64,000 nucleotides of DNA from NCBI RefSeq assembly GCF_003534205.1, contig NZ_CP011102.1:3174036-3238035 (forward strand), given 5' to 3'. Position 1 is the first letter of the stretch; each line of letters begins with the position of its first letter. Shown piece by piece: positions 8,020 to 18,300 of the stretch. A program made the position numbers and the translations under genes. This DNA comes from Listeria weihenstephanensis (GTDB taxonomy: Bacteria; Bacillota; Bacilli; Lactobacillales; Listeriaceae). The notes beneath the pieces were generated by a model. The model did not search any database. It was not told where the DNA came from and saw nothing but the letters and a program-made list of their open reading frames with translations.

Positions 8020-8577
8020 ATGAGTAAACAGATTAACAAAACAGTTCTCATCATGAATTTCGAAACAGAAAGTAAGTCTTACCAAGCATTTTCAGAAATA
8101 AAGACATTACACACAGAAAGAAAAATTCACGGCGAACAAATGGCAGTTGTAGAACATGATGGCAACCATAAGATAAATGCAAAAGATTTCCTAGACTTCA
8201 CAGGTGGCGATAAAAACATGAAAGGCAGCTTGATTGGTATGCTAGTTGGGATCTTAGGCGGTCCACTAGGCGTATTACTTGGCTGGATGACCGGTGCAAT
8301 TATCGGCTCTACGCAAGATGCCAAAGAAATTCGCGATGCCATGAACGTCTTTGAGAAAACACTAGAAACAATACCTGAAGGTCAAACTGGCGTTATTCTT
8401 ATCGCTGAGGAAGAGCATAACGAATACATCAATGATCTTGTAAATAGCAAATTAGGCGGTCGCGTTGTTCGTATGGACGAAGCGCTTGTATCACACGAAA
8501 TCAATGAAGCAAAACAAGCTGAAAAAGAAGCACAAGTCAGCGCTAAAAAACGTTGGTTCAACAAAAAAGAAGATTAA
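8020..8577 (+). CDS. DUF1269-like glycine-zipper protein
   Basis: 185 aa. The middle, residues about 66-94, is a Gly-rich hydrophobic stretch (GSLIGMLVGILGGPLGVLLG and on to GAIIGS) of the glycine-zipper sort, flanked by two charged cytoplasmic-looking parts. The N-terminal MNFETESKSYQAFSEIKTLH and the later GQTGVILIAEEEHNEYINDLV match the general shape of DUF1269/DUF1269-like membrane-associated proteins often linked to stress. The Lys-rich C-terminus is probably inside the cell. Strong AGGAGG site. No operon partners. Function unknown. Confidence 0.65.
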   Translation: MSKQINKTVLIMNFETESKSYQAFSEIKTLHTERKIHGEQMAVVEHDGNHKINAKDFLDFTGGDKNMKGSLIGMLVGILGGPLGVLLGWMTGAIIGSTQDAKEIRDAMNVFEKTLETIPEGQTGVILIAEEEHNEYINDLVNSKLGGRVVRMDEALVSHEINEAKQAEKEAQVSAKKRWFNKKED

Positions 8578-8582
8578 ATCCT

Positions 8583-8624
8583 ATCCATCCAGGCTTATTT
8601 CTAGCTTGGGTGGATTATTTTTTG
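8583..8624 (+). terminator. Intrinsic terminator
   Basis: ATCCATCCAGGCT and its near-complement AGCTTGGGTGGAT with a T-rich tail; lies across the stop codon of the convergent nucleotidyltransferase gene. Confidence 0.75.
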
Positions 8625-9577
8625 TATAGAGATACTAGCAACTCCTCAACTTGCCCCATATCTACTTTATCCGGCAAACTCGTCTCACGTGCCGCTCGCT
8701 CAAACTCCTCTTGAAATACCGCCACTTGCTCAAAAATTTCCTCAAACGACAAATCGCCGTTCCGAATAGCCAGTAATACATCATGCTCAGCTCTCCGCTT
8801 TGTCACGACGCCCTTTCCCTCCAAAATATCACGGCCCGTCACAAGCATTCTCACTAAATGCATCGCGTGCTTATACAAACGCGGCAATTCCTTTGGCGTA
8901 TCCGTAGCCTTCCCAAACTTCTCATACGTCCGGACAGTAGCTTGTAATTCCCCGTATATCCCTACAAAATCCCGTAACGGATACCTCTTCAAACCCGCAT
9001 CCATCACAATCTCGTCTTCTATTATTCTAAGCTGTAATCCGTCCTCCAAGTTTGCATATTTCCCATTGAAATGACGCATTTGTCGATGTAGCGTTTCAAG
9101 TACATGCTTTTCCTGTAAAGCGATCGACTCCTCATTTCTAACTAATCCGTTCTGCAATCTTTTTAACTGTGCATTCGCGTAATTACCAAATGTCTGCTCC
9201 ACCCGCCTCGTCAAAAATAGACCAACGTTATCTCGAACTATCCGCCCCGCTTCTGAGCAAATCACAATCTCCTCTTCGTCAACACCCAAGAGTTCCAGCA
9301 TGTTCGGATTTCCCTGTGCGCATAATTTAATAAACTTCCGCGCGCCAAAAATCACAGTATCCGTATCCTTTTCCTCAAACTGTTCAAATGTATCTAAACC
9401 GAATAAATAACGATCATCTTCTATTAAAAATCCCCGCAAATCTAAATCACTTCCAGCAATATTCGTCCCATAACCATGGGAACCACTTGCCACCAAATAA
9501 GCAATATTATTCAAATCCCTATTATGCCTAAGAAAATCGTATGCCTTTGTCTCCAATATCGAATCGTATTTCAACAT
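8615..9577 (-). CDS. Predicted nucleotidyltransferase (COG3541, YcgL-like)
   Basis: 320 aa. The N-terminal third holds the polymerase-beta-type nucleotidyltransferase signature: SGSHGYGTNIAGSDLDLRG (about residues 32-50), where G-S and the D-x-D pair are the nucleotide and metal binding residues, followed by FLIEDDRYLFGL. The C-terminal half is helical. Relatives occur in phages and bacteria with unknown substrates, some linked to RNA or nucleotide modification. Monocistronic; the upstream ribosome binding site is weak (AGGATGGGATG region). Confidence 0.75.
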   Translation of the reverse strand: MLKYDSILETKAYDFLRHNRDLNNIAYLVASGSHGYGTNIAGSDLDLRGFLIEDDRYLFGLDTFEQFEEKDTDTVIFGARKFIKLCAQGNPNMLELLGVDEEEIVICSEAGRIVRDNVGLFLTRRVEQTFGNYANAQLKRLQNGLVRNEESIALQEKHVLETLHRQMRHFNGKYANLEDGLQLRIIEDEIVMDAGLKRYPLRDFVGIYGELQATVRTYEKFGKATDTPKELPRLYKHAMHLVRMLVTGRDILEGKGVVTKRRAEHDVLLAIRNGDLSFEEIFEQVAVFQEEFERAARETSLPDKVDMGQVEELLVSLYKK

Positions 9578-9767
9578 TTATGTCCACACATCCCATCCTG
9601 ATATTTCCCTCTATATTATACCAAAAAGCATGTCTTAAAAAATACTTTTTCGTTCCAGTCAAAATACCTTGACTTTAAAAGCGAATCGAGGTACTTTATA
9701 TATAACCAATTCCTACTTATTCAGTAAGAATTAAAAAAGAACATATTTGCAGAAAAGGGGAGAATAT

Positions 9768-11330
9768 ATGAAAAAAGGTATTGTATTCGTTTTTACATTA
9801 GCATTAATGTTGGTATTAGCAGCTTGCGGAGGCTCTGGAAGTTCATCTGACAGCGCAAGCGGCTCAAAAGATAGTAATTCTATCATTATCGGAGTTCCTG
9901 GTGAGCCCGAAGTTGTTAATCCAAACTATTCCAGCGATCGTGTGACCTTAACAATTCAACAAGCACTTTACGCGCCACTATTTTGGGAATCTGATGGCAA
10001 ACCTGCTTTAGCTGATAAATTAGACGTTTCAGCAGATAACCTAACATATACTGTCACATTGAAAGATGGCCTAACTTGGCATGATGGTAAGCCTTTGACA
10101 GCGGATGACGTTGTATTTTCAGTAAATGCCATGATTGATGAAAAACAAAACAGTCCTTATCGTGGCAACTGGGTCTTCGATAACAAGCCTGTGAAAGTAG
10201 TTGCTGAAAATCCAACAACCGTGAAATTCACTTTACCACAAGTAGCACCAGCATTTGAAAACACATTAAAAACATTCTTCCCTATTCCAAAACATATTTT
10301 TGATGGCGTAGCTAATATTGATAAAAGCGATAAAAATAATAATCCCGTAGGTTCTGGACCTTATAAATTCGTAAACTATAAATCTGGTGAATACTACTCA
10401 TTAGAGAAGTTCGACAAATATTTCGACGGCAAGCCAAAACTTGATAAGGTCACATTCCGAATTACAAAAGATCAAAATGCGGCCAACCTTGCCTTGCAAA
10501 ATGGCGAGATCAACCTAAAAACAATCCAGCCCGCAGAACGAAATAAAGTAGAAAAAGCAAGTGATGTCAATATCATCACATATCCTGAAAATCGTTTAAG
10601 CTATGTTGCTTTCAATCAAAACGTACCAGCTTTGAAATCAAAAGACTTACGCCAAGCGATTTCTTTAACACTAGATCGCAAAGATTTAATTGACGCAGCC
10701 TATGGTTCACAAGAATATGCGAAACCAGCAAGCTCCATCTTAACTGAAAACACGAAGTTCTTTACTGATAAAGTAGAAACCTACGACCAAGATTTAGACA
10801 AAGCAAAACAACTTTTGACTAAGAGTGGTTATAAAGATTCCGATAAACTTAATATTATCTATCTAAATAACAGTAAAGCCCAAGAAAGTATCGCCCTTTA
10901 TATTCAAGAACAGCTGAAATCCATTGGCGTTTCCCTTGAACTTAAACCAACTGACCCAACGGCAATGAGCAATATCACACTTGATCGTAAGAGTGCTGCT
11001 TACTCGTTAATGCTTGGCGGATATATTATGGGTAATGATCCTGATCCATATAAAACGCTATATATGACAGGCGAACCATATAACTACGCGAATTATAGCA
11101 ACCCAGAATTAGATAAGCTTTGGAATAAAGGCGCGGTAACAGCTGATGATACTGCACGTCAAGCGATTTACGAACAAATCCAAACAACATTAGCTGATGA
11201 TGCCGTTGTTTATCCAATTTCTTATGATAATGCCGTTCTTGCAATTGGCAAACAATATCAAGGAACAAAAGCAGCAACACCACAACCAGTAACCATGTTC
11301 CGCGATTTATCTAAGCTTTATATTAAGTAA
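9768..11330 (+). CDS. Oligopeptide-binding lipoprotein, OppA/DppA family (SBP_bac_5)
   Basis: 520 aa when started at ATG 9768, which has AAGGGGAG 8 bp upstream and gives a proper lipoprotein signal (MKKGIVFVFTLALMLVL then AAC; lipid Cys about residue 20); a TTG or upstream ATG would add a non-signal extension. The family pattern is clear: the YTVTLKDGLTWHDGKPLTADDVV segment near residue 100 and ITLDRKSAAYSLMLGGYI near residue 400. It captures peptides outside the cell for the permeases that follow. A hairpin in the 146-bp gap to the next gene may set the high ratio of binding protein to permease. Confidence 0.92.
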   Translation: MKKGIVFVFTLALMLVLAACGGSGSSSDSASGSKDSNSIIIGVPGEPEVVNPNYSSDRVTLTIQQALYAPLFWESDGKPALADKLDVSADNLTYTVTLKDGLTWHDGKPLTADDVVFSVNAMIDEKQNSPYRGNWVFDNKPVKVVAENPTTVKFTLPQVAPAFENTLKTFFPIPKHIFDGVANIDKSDKNNNPVGSGPYKFVNYKSGEYYSLEKFDKYFDGKPKLDKVTFRITKDQNAANLALQNGEINLKTIQPAERNKVEKASDVNIITYPENRLSYVAFNQNVPALKSKDLRQAISLTLDRKDLIDAAYGSQEYAKPASSILTENTKFFTDKVETYDQDLDKAKQLLTKSGYKDSDKLNIIYLNNSKAQESIALYIQEQLKSIGVSLELKPTDPTAMSNITLDRKSAAYSLMLGGYIMGNDPDPYKTLYMTGEPYNYANYSNPELDKLWNKGAVTADDTARQAIYEQIQTTLADDAVVYPISYDNAVLAIGKQYQGTKAATPQPVTMFRDLSKLYIK

Positions 11331-11371
11331 AAATCGCCTCCCGCATGCTATAATAACTTAATGTGTATAAA

Positions 11372-11474
11372 ATGAAGCCCCAAACCAATTGGAGAAGAGC
11401 CATTCTAAAGCTTTTTTCCTATTGGTGAGGGCTTTACGTTGTTTCACTATACTTTCTTTGTTAGGGGCTTTTCT
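11372..11474 (+). promoter_or_regulatory. Long-range hairpin between oppA-like and oppB-like genes
   Basis: GAAGCCCC near 11372 can pair with GGGGCTTTTC ending at 11474, and inside it AAGAGCC pairs with GGGCTTT. The nested stems sit directly before the downstream start and lack a T run at the outer stem. A processing or stabilising structure is plausible; no direct evidence. Confidence 0.4.
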
Positions 11475-11476
11475 TC

Positions 11477-12427
11477 ATGATACAAACCATATCAAAACGT
11501 GTGTTACAAATTATACCGATGCTATTTATCATCTCATTGGTATCTTTTGCACTGGTTCAACTGGCACCTGGAGATCCAATTTCTTCTTTCGTTACGCCAA
11601 ATATGAACCCAGATGATGTCGAACGAATTCGACAAAGCTTAGGCCTCGATCAGCCGATATACGTTCAATATTTCAAATGGCTAGGCAATGTGCTTCAAGG
11701 TAACTTTGGCTACTCTTTAATTAATAATCAGCCTGTTCTTGGCCAAATTCTTGATCGCCTACCAGCAACAATCGGTCTCATGGGTACTGCACTTTTCTTT
11801 ACATTACTTTTTTCTATTCCACTTGGCTTAATTGCCGCTGCATACGAAAATACAAAATTAGATCGTTTTCTTAACGCCGTATCTTATGTCGGTATTTCCA
11901 TTCCAATTTTTTGGTTTGCAATGATATTGATCGACGTTTTTTCTATTCAATTGCATTGGTTGCCAAGTCTTGGTATGCGTACAATTGGTGTGGAATCTTT
12001 TTGGGACGTTGCTAAACATGCGATTCTTCCCGTTACAGCCCTGACTTTCCAAGGGTGTGCCTCCTATTATCGGTACGTCCGCTCCAATACGATTAATCAA
12101 CTAAAAGAAGAATATGTGCTGTTCGGCTATGCTAAAGGACTTTCAAAATCGCAAATTATGCGTGATCATGTCTTAAAAAACTCATTACTTCCCGTTATCA
12201 CGTTGCTCGGCATGTATCTACCACAAATTATTACTGGAGCCTTTATTACTGAAAGCGTCTTTTCTTGGCCTGGTATGGGGTCTCTTGGTATCAACGCGAT
12301 TTTTCAACTAGATTATCCCATGATTATGGCGATCACTATGTTCTCAGCTCTACTACTCATTATTGGTAATTTACTTGCCGATATCGCCTACACCATTGTT
12401 GATCCACGTATAAGGGAGGTTAGCTGA
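11477..12427 (+). CDS. Peptide ABC transporter permease, OppB/DppB type
   Basis: 316 aa integral membrane protein. It starts MIQTISKRVLQIIPMLFIIS, has the DppB-type loop FVTPNMNPDDVERIRQSLGL, and the EAA-type coupling segment KEEYVLFGYAKGLSKSQIM (about residues 208-226). Ends with DPRIREVS. The next permease starts 2 bp later, so they are co-translated. It forms the channel with the OppC-type partner. Confidence 0.93.
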   Translation: MIQTISKRVLQIIPMLFIISLVSFALVQLAPGDPISSFVTPNMNPDDVERIRQSLGLDQPIYVQYFKWLGNVLQGNFGYSLINNQPVLGQILDRLPATIGLMGTALFFTLLFSIPLGLIAAAYENTKLDRFLNAVSYVGISIPIFWFAMILIDVFSIQLHWLPSLGMRTIGVESFWDVAKHAILPVTALTFQGCASYYRYVRSNTINQLKEEYVLFGYAKGLSKSQIMRDHVLKNSLLPVITLLGMYLPQIITGAFITESVFSWPGMGSLGINAIFQLDYPMIMAITMFSALLLIIGNLLADIAYTIVDPRIREVS

Positions 12428-12429
12428 CG

Positions 12430-13335
12430 ATGATGAAAGCAGATCTTTCAAAATTTACAAAGCCAAAAAATACACAACCTGTTGAAAAAGCACAGTTACC
12501 ACGCGAACGAACTTTTTGGCATTTTCTATTAAGTGAAAAACGTGGCCTGTTTGCTATCGGTATTTTAGTAGTATTCGCCTTAGCATGTATCTTTGCGTTT
12601 CTTTCCCCCTATGATCCAAATGCTTTATCGATTCAAGATAAACTACTTCCACCAAGTGCTTCTCATTGGTTTGGGACGGATGACCATGGACGCGATTATT
12701 TCACTCGTGTGTTATATGGTGGTCGTGTTTCCTTATCTGTTGGCTTCCTTGCTATGTTAATTGCCCTCGTTGTGGGAACAGTAGCTGGAACCGTCAGTGG
12801 TTACTTTGGTGGCATTGTGGATAGTTTATTGATGCGTTTCTTAGATATTTTCATGTCTATTCCATCTTTTTTCTTATTGATGATCTTGAATGCCTACCTA
12901 AAACCTGGTATTGGTAATATTATCTTGATTATCGGTCTCCTATCTTGGATGGATGTTGCCAGGATCGTGCGTGCAGAAACGTTATCCTTAAAAGAACGTG
13001 AGTTTATTCTGTACTCTAAATCCAGTGGCGCGAGCGTTTGGCACGTTATTACCCGGCATATTATTCCGAACGCGATGCCATCTATTGTCGTGGCGGCTTC
13101 TCTAAATATCGCTGCTGCAATTCTAACCGAGTCTGCACTAAGTTTCCTTGGTCTAGGTGTACAGCAACCCAATTCTTCATGGGGCAGTATGCTGAACAAT
13201 GCGCAAGGTTATATTGGAGATGCGACTTATTTAGCGCTCTTCCCTGGTGCCTTTATTTTACTAACAATACTAGCCTTCAATGTGCTCGGTGATGTGTTCC
13301 GTAAAGGATTAGAGCCTCGAGATATACACAAATAA
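12430..13335 (+). CDS. Peptide ABC transporter permease, OppC/DppC type
   Basis: 301 aa. Contains the OppC N-terminal helix, the HWFGTDDHGRDYFTRVLYGG motif (residues about 76-95) diagnostic for the subfamily, and the coupling segment LKEREFILYSKSSGASVWHV. The C-terminus DVFRKGLEPRDIHK is also typical. The operon ends here in a strong terminator; the usual two ATPase genes (oppD, oppF) are not present, so an ATPase from elsewhere must energise the importer. Confidence 0.93.
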   Translation: MMKADLSKFTKPKNTQPVEKAQLPRERTFWHFLLSEKRGLFAIGILVVFALACIFAFLSPYDPNALSIQDKLLPPSASHWFGTDDHGRDYFTRVLYGGRVSLSVGFLAMLIALVVGTVAGTVSGYFGGIVDSLLMRFLDIFMSIPSFFLLMILNAYLKPGIGNIILIIGLLSWMDVARIVRAETLSLKEREFILYSKSSGASVWHVITRHIIPNAMPSIVVAASLNIAAAILTESALSFLGLGVQQPNSSWGSMLNNAQGYIGDATYLALFPGAFILLTILAFNVLGDVFRKGLEPRDIHK

Positions 13336-13344
13336 CGATATGTA

Positions 13345-13416
13345 CAGTCTGGAATCCCTGTAAAGCCTTTCTTAATTGAAGATTTGGCTTTGCAGGAAAT
13401 CTCCAGACTGTTTTTT
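13345..13416. terminator. Long intrinsic terminator, bidirectional
   Basis: Outer arms CAGTCTGGA and TCCAGACTG with an extended inner stem (CTGTAAAGCC against GGCTTTGCAG) and a T6 tract. Also ends the convergent holin-like gene. Confidence 0.85.
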
Positions 13417-13678
13417 ATTTCATTTTCAACTCAATCACATCTGCTCTCATCTCGTTGACCGCTTGTTCGATGATTTTCATTTCCTGTGCCAACTCACTCA
13501 AATTATCGATTGTTTTTTGATAGCGTTCTTCCCGCTCATCATTCTTTCGCATCACCCAGACGAGCAAGGCTACAAAAAGGATACCAAATGTAATCTCGGT
13601 GGCATTCGCTACTAGATTCTCAAGTCCCGTAATAATCACTTCCAAACTATACAAATTTTTCTTTCCCATCTTCATCAT
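13415..13678 (-). CDS. BhlA/UviB-family holin-like protein
   Basis: 87 aa. One transmembrane helix (about residues 31-45, TFGILFVALLVWVM) is followed at once by RKNDEREERYQKTIDNLSE and a long amphipathic helix ending in VIELKMK. This arrangement is that of the BhlA/UviB holin family found in Bacillus and Clostridium prophages and bacteriocin loci, which make membrane lesions. The start at 13678 could be one codon later (two Met in a row, then MGKKN). Sits with two phage-type genes but no endolysin. Confidence 0.75.
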   Translation of the reverse strand: MMKMGKKNLYSLEVIITGLENLVANATEITFGILFVALLVWVMRKNDEREERYQKTIDNLSELAQEMKIIEQAVNEMRADVIELKMK

Positions 13679-13708
13679 ACCTCCCCGTTCTAGTATGACA
13701 TTTCTTCT

Positions 13709-14077
13709 TTAATTCATCGGTAGCCCGTTCATTTCCCCACACTCTACTTTATAGGCATCCAGTAAGTCTTCTAACGCTTTCTTCTTCAGGCGATAGTAAT
13801 GAGATTCACTCCAACCAATATTCATATAAACCTCGATATTGGTCTGCCTCTTCTGCGATAAATACTTCATCAGAATGACCTCCCGTTGATCATAATTCAG
13901 CTTATTTATCGCGTCGGTGATCTGTTTAATTTCGCTATACATTGTATTTTCGACTAGTTTTTTGGGTAATCTTAGTTGGTGCTCCTCATTCTGTTTGGGC
14001 ATACTTCTCTTTGGTAAACCTTGTAATAATGCGTTGTACTTGAATAATAGACGCTCTGCTTCTCTGCACTTGTTCAT
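13709..14077 (-). CDS. ArpU-like phage late transcriptional regulator
   Basis: 122 aa. The C-terminal half looks like a sigma-factor region-4 helix-turn-helix: INKLNYDQREVILMKYLSQK followed by NIEVYMNIGWSESHYYRLKK. This is the layout of ArpU-type packaging/lysis regulators in Firmicute prophages, which act shortly before lysis genes. Here it precedes the holin-like gene, in keeping with that role. The start is ATG at 14075-14077, 15 bp from the end of the upstream Cys-cluster gene. Confidence 0.7.
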   Translation of the reverse strand: MNKCREAERLLFKYNALLQGLPKRSMPKQNEEHQLRLPKKLVENTMYSEIKQITDAINKLNYDQREVILMKYLSQKRQTNIEVYMNIGWSESHYYRLKKKALEDLLDAYKVECGEMNGLPMN

Positions 14078-14091
14078 TCATTGTACTCCCC

Positions 14092-14394
14092 CTAAGACTG
14101 CTTAATTTTGGTTAAAATAGTGTCATATAATTGTTCCCGTTCTTGTTCGTCCCACTGTGCTATTTGATCTTTGGAGTGGGTCGAAAAATAACTAATAAGT
14201 GATAATTGTGTTCTTACTCTGCTAGCCGCTTCATCATTGTTCTCTAGTTTTTCCTGCTCTATTCTCAGATTTCTGATTTTACGACAAATAAAACATTTAC
14301 GGTTACATTGATGAAACGTCATCTCTTGTTCATTGTGAAAATCAACCAGCCGCGAAAATAGAATATTGATCTCTCTTTGTCTCTTTTTATTCAT
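14092..14394 (-). CDS. Small phage-type protein with Cys cluster
   Basis: 100 aa counting from the ATG at 14392-14394, which lies 9 bp after the GGGGGGAG site; two earlier in-frame ATG codons are too near to, or upstream of, that site. A CNRKCFICRKI motif (Cys-x3-Cys-x2-Cys with a His two residues before) could bind zinc. The rest is charged and helical. I recognise no named family. Position upstream of the ArpU-like gene suggests one late-gene remnant operon. Confidence 0.6.
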   Translation of the reverse strand: MNKKRQREINILFSRLVDFHNEQEMTFHQCNRKCFICRKIRNLRIEQEKLENNDEAASRVRTQLSLISYFSTHSKDQIAQWDEQEREQLYDTILTKIKQS

Positions 14395-14570
14395 ATTATT
14401 CATCTCCCCCCGCCCCATTTTTAAGGAGTAATCTTACTATAAACCCCTCTGAATGCGAAGTCAAGATAAAAACGAACACTTGTTCTGTAATGTTTTTTTC
14501 GTTGGCTGTATGGCAAGGATGCAGCGGTTTATTTTTTTTGAATTTGGGAGTTTTCCCAGAATAACTATGC

Positions 14571-14576
14571 TATAAT
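14571..14576 (+). promoter_or_regulatory. Extended -10 promoter of the MacB/FtsX-type ABC operon
   Basis: TGC followed by TATAAT (14571-14576). Just upstream TGGGAGTTTTCCCA forms a small inverted repeat over the -35 zone and may be an operator. Confidence 0.55.
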
Positions 14577-14624
14577 AAAAGAATTAATGTTCGGAAACTA
14601 ACATACGATGAGGGAGATGCTCAC

Positions 14625-15326
14625 ATGGCTTTTGTTGAAATGGATCAAATCTATAAACGCTACCGATTAGGCGAAAAAGTGGTTACTGCGAATGATGGCA
14701 TTACGTTCCAGATAGAACAAGGAGAATTTGTTATCATTGTCGGACCTTCTGGTGCAGGAAAATCCACGGTACTCAATATTTTGGGTGGCATGGATATGAG
14801 CGATGAGGGGCATATTTTCATTGATGGGACGGATATCGCGGCTTATAATGCAAAACAATTAACTGGTTATCGGCGAACAGATGTCGGCTTTGTGTTCCAA
14901 TTTTATAATTTGGTGCCAAGTTTAACGGCAAAAGAAAATGTGGAGCTGGCAACGCAGATTTCGCCGAACGCGCTTGATGCGGAGCTCGTTTTGAAACAGG
15001 TTGGCTTGGAAGAACGAATGGATAATTTCCCAGCACAACTCTCAGGTGGGGAGCAGCAGCGTGTTGCCATTGCTCGGGCCCTCGCGAAACAGCCAAAATT
15101 ATTGTTGTGCGACGAACCTACGGGGGCGCTTGATTACAATACTGGGAAATCGGTGTTGAAGTTACTCCAAGATACGTGTCGAAATACTGGTACGACTGTT
15201 ATTGTCATCACGCATAATACAGCAATTACGCCCATTGCCGATCGCATTATTGAGATTAATAACGCTAAGGTTCGTGATGTCAAGATCCAGAAAAATCCTG
15301 TTTCGATCGACAGCATAGAATGGTAA
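14625..15326 (+). CDS. ABC transporter ATP-binding protein (MacB/LolD type)
   Basis: 233 aa, single ATPase domain. Walker [10 protein letters not shown] (residues about 39-47), Q-loop [10 protein letters not shown], signature [15 protein letters not shown], Walker [13 protein letters not shown] and switch His in VITHNT. Paired with the FtsX-type permease 10 bp downstream. MacB-type systems move substrates from the membrane or across the wall by mechanical coupling rather than through a channel; relatives handle antimicrobial peptides, lipids or act in wall remodelling. Confidence 0.93.
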   Translation: MAFVEMDQIYKRYRLGEKVVTANDGITFQIEQGEFVIIVGPSGAGKSTVLNILGGMDMSDEGHIFIDGTDIAAYNAKQLTGYRRTDVGFVFQFYNLVPSLTAKENVELATQISPNALDAELVLKQVGLEERMDNFPAQLSGGEQQRVAIARALAKQPKLLLCDEPTGALDYNTGKSVLKLLQDTCRNTGTTVIVITHNTAITPIADRIIEINNAKVRDVKIQKNPVSIDSIEW

Positions 15327-15336
15327 GGAGAATCAT

Positions 15337-18300
15337 ATGAAAAAAGCATTATGGAAAGATATATGGCGAGAAATCGCAAAATCTAAAGGCCGATTTATTT
15401 CTATTTTCCTATTGATCGCGCTCGGTGTTGCCTTCTTTGTTGGCTTGAAAGCAACAGGTCCCGACATGATTAACACGACCGATAAATATTATGCGTCACA
15501 GAATTTGATGGACTTACAGGTACAATCTACGTACGGTTTAAACAAGGATGACATCGCGATTTTAAAAAATATTCCAGGTGCGAAAAATGTGCAACCTGGC
15601 TATACGTCTGATGTGATGTTGAAAGATTCGCTGCTCATTACGAAGGTTTTTTCTTTGCCTGAAAATAATGTTATCAATAAATATACACTCACAAAAGGAC
15701 GCCTACCGCAGAAAAGCGGCGAAATAGCGATTGATTCCGTTGCCAAAGCGTCAAAAAAATACAAAATTGGCGATAAGATCACGTTTGTAAATAGTGATGG
15801 GAGCGCGATAAAGGGCAAGTTCCAAACGACAACTTTTACGGTGGTAGGCATGGTTTCCAGCGCTGAATACATCGAAAAAGGGACACGTGGAACTTCTACG
15901 ATTGGCAATGGACGCGCTGATATTTTTGCGGTGATTCCTGAGGCGGATTTTGATTCGAAATATTATTCGACGGCATTCATGACGTTTGACAATACCGCGA
16001 GCGCAGAAGCCTACAGTGATGCCTATGATTCAGCGATTGAGCGCAATACTGCGCTTGTGAAAAAAGCGTTGAAGGGACAGCCAGAAGCTAGACTTAGTGC
16101 CATTCGTGCGGATGGTCAAACGAAGATTAATGATGGGAAAAAGGAGATTGCGGATGGTCTCGCAGAAATCGACCTGAATCAACAGAAATTAGACGATGCG
16201 CGCGCACAGATTGATCAAGGCTGGGCCACGTATTACGATGGCAAACGCGAGCTAGAAACGAAACTTGCGGACGGTCAAGCAGAAATTGATAACAATACAG
16301 CAAAATTAGCGCAGGCGAAGAAAGATATCGCGGCTGCTGAACGGAAAATAAAAGACGGCGAAGCGCAAATCAGTGATGCCGAGATACAATTGGATGAAGC
16401 GCAGTTGGAGCTTGAAGACGGTCAAATGATGCTTGATGAGAGTAAAGAACAGCTCGCGATGGTTCAACGTTTGTACGATTCTGTCAAAAACTACACGCTT
16501 GGCGATATTCCCGTTGCGGATCTGGATGACGAAACCAAGCAAGAAATCATCGATAACGCGGATGAATTCAGCCCAGAGCTCAGTGGCTACATTCAAGACT
16601 ATTTTGACGGCACGCTTTCTGAAACCCAGTTAAATCGCCTGAAAAAAGAAGCTACGACACAACTCGCGGCAGCCAATAAAGAGGTAGCCGCTGCGCAAAA
16701 AGAAATAAACCAAAATCGCCAATTGCTGGCAGATAAACAGCTCGAATTAGAAGCCAAAAAACGCGAACTAGCTCAAGCTAAAGATAAGCTAGCGCAGGGC
16801 AAAAAAGATTACGCGAATGGTATGGCGCAACTGGAAAGCGGAAAACAGAAATTTGCCGACGCTAAGGCAGATGGGTATGCTAAGTTGGACGCTGCCAAAG
16901 CCAAACTCGACGCGGCCGAAGCAACATACGCAGCGAACTTAGCCACTTTTGAAGCGGAGAAAAAGAAAGCTCTTGCTAAAATTGCCACAGCGAAAAAAGA
17001 CATCCAAATCGCGCAAGAAAAGCTGGATGCGCTTGAGTTACCGAAGTATTTTATTAGTGACCGAACGGATAATCCTGGTTATACGGAATATAAAGATAAT
17101 GCGGACCGGATTGCTTCTTTATCGACCGCCTTCCCTGTTTTCTTTTTCCTAATCGCAGCACTCGTTTGTTTAACGACGATGACGCGGATGGTTGAGGAGC
17201 AGCGAACGCAGACTGGGACGCTGAAGGCGCTTGGTTACAGTAATATGGATATCATCGCTAAATTTCTTGTTTATGGTTCGCTCGCAAGTATTACGGGTAC
17301 AGCGATTGGACTCGCGATTGGCTTCCAAGTGTTCCCGCAGATCATCTTCGTGGCCTACGGTTCGCTTTATAATTTACCAGCGCTTGATATCTCGTTTTAT
17401 TGGAGCTACAGCCTCATTTCCCTAGCGGTAGCGCTATTTTGTACCACGTTAACGGCTTTCGTATCTTGTCGCACAGAATTACGCGAAAATGCCGCTTCCT
17501 TGATGCGACCGAAAGCACCTAAAAACGGGAAACGAATCCTACTTGAACGCATGCCTTTCATTTGGAAACGGATGAATTTCACCAGCAAAGTGACCGCCCG
17601 AAATATTTTCCGTTACAAACAGCGAATGTTAATGACGGTTCTAGGCGTAGCAGGATGTACCGCACTTCTACTCACAGGATTCGGCCTGAAAAATTCGATT
17701 GGTGACATTGTGCCTCTACAATATGATCAAATTATGAAATACGATGCTGTCGTTGTTTTGGATAGCAATGCTACGAAAACGCCGCTTCAAGATTACAACG
17801 ACGCTATTGCAAACACGCCAAATATTAAAGGGGCCATCGATGTTGCTCAGAAAAATATGACGGCGGTTGAAAAAGGTGTCGCTAACCAAGGTGCCACACT
17901 GATTACACCGAAAACATTAGATAATTTCGAAGATTACGTTGTGCTTCGTGACCGAAAGACGCATGATCCGGTGCCACTAACCAACAACGGTGCAGTTCTC
18001 TCAGAAAAATTGGCAAAATTGTATGGCGTCAAGGCTGGTGATTCCTTGACGATTAAAGATGGCGATAATAACCGCTACACGATCAAAGTCACTGGTATCA
18101 CAGAGACTTACGCGATGCATTATATTTATATGACGCCAACTTATTACAATCAAGTTTTCAAAAACCAGCCAGAATATAACACTCAACTGCTCCAACTCAA
18201 AAATACCGATCAAAAATGGCAGGACAGTTTTGCCGAGAAAATGTTGAAAAATCCTGCCGTGTTAGCCGTCACATTCACAAATACAGCCAGCAATGCGTTT

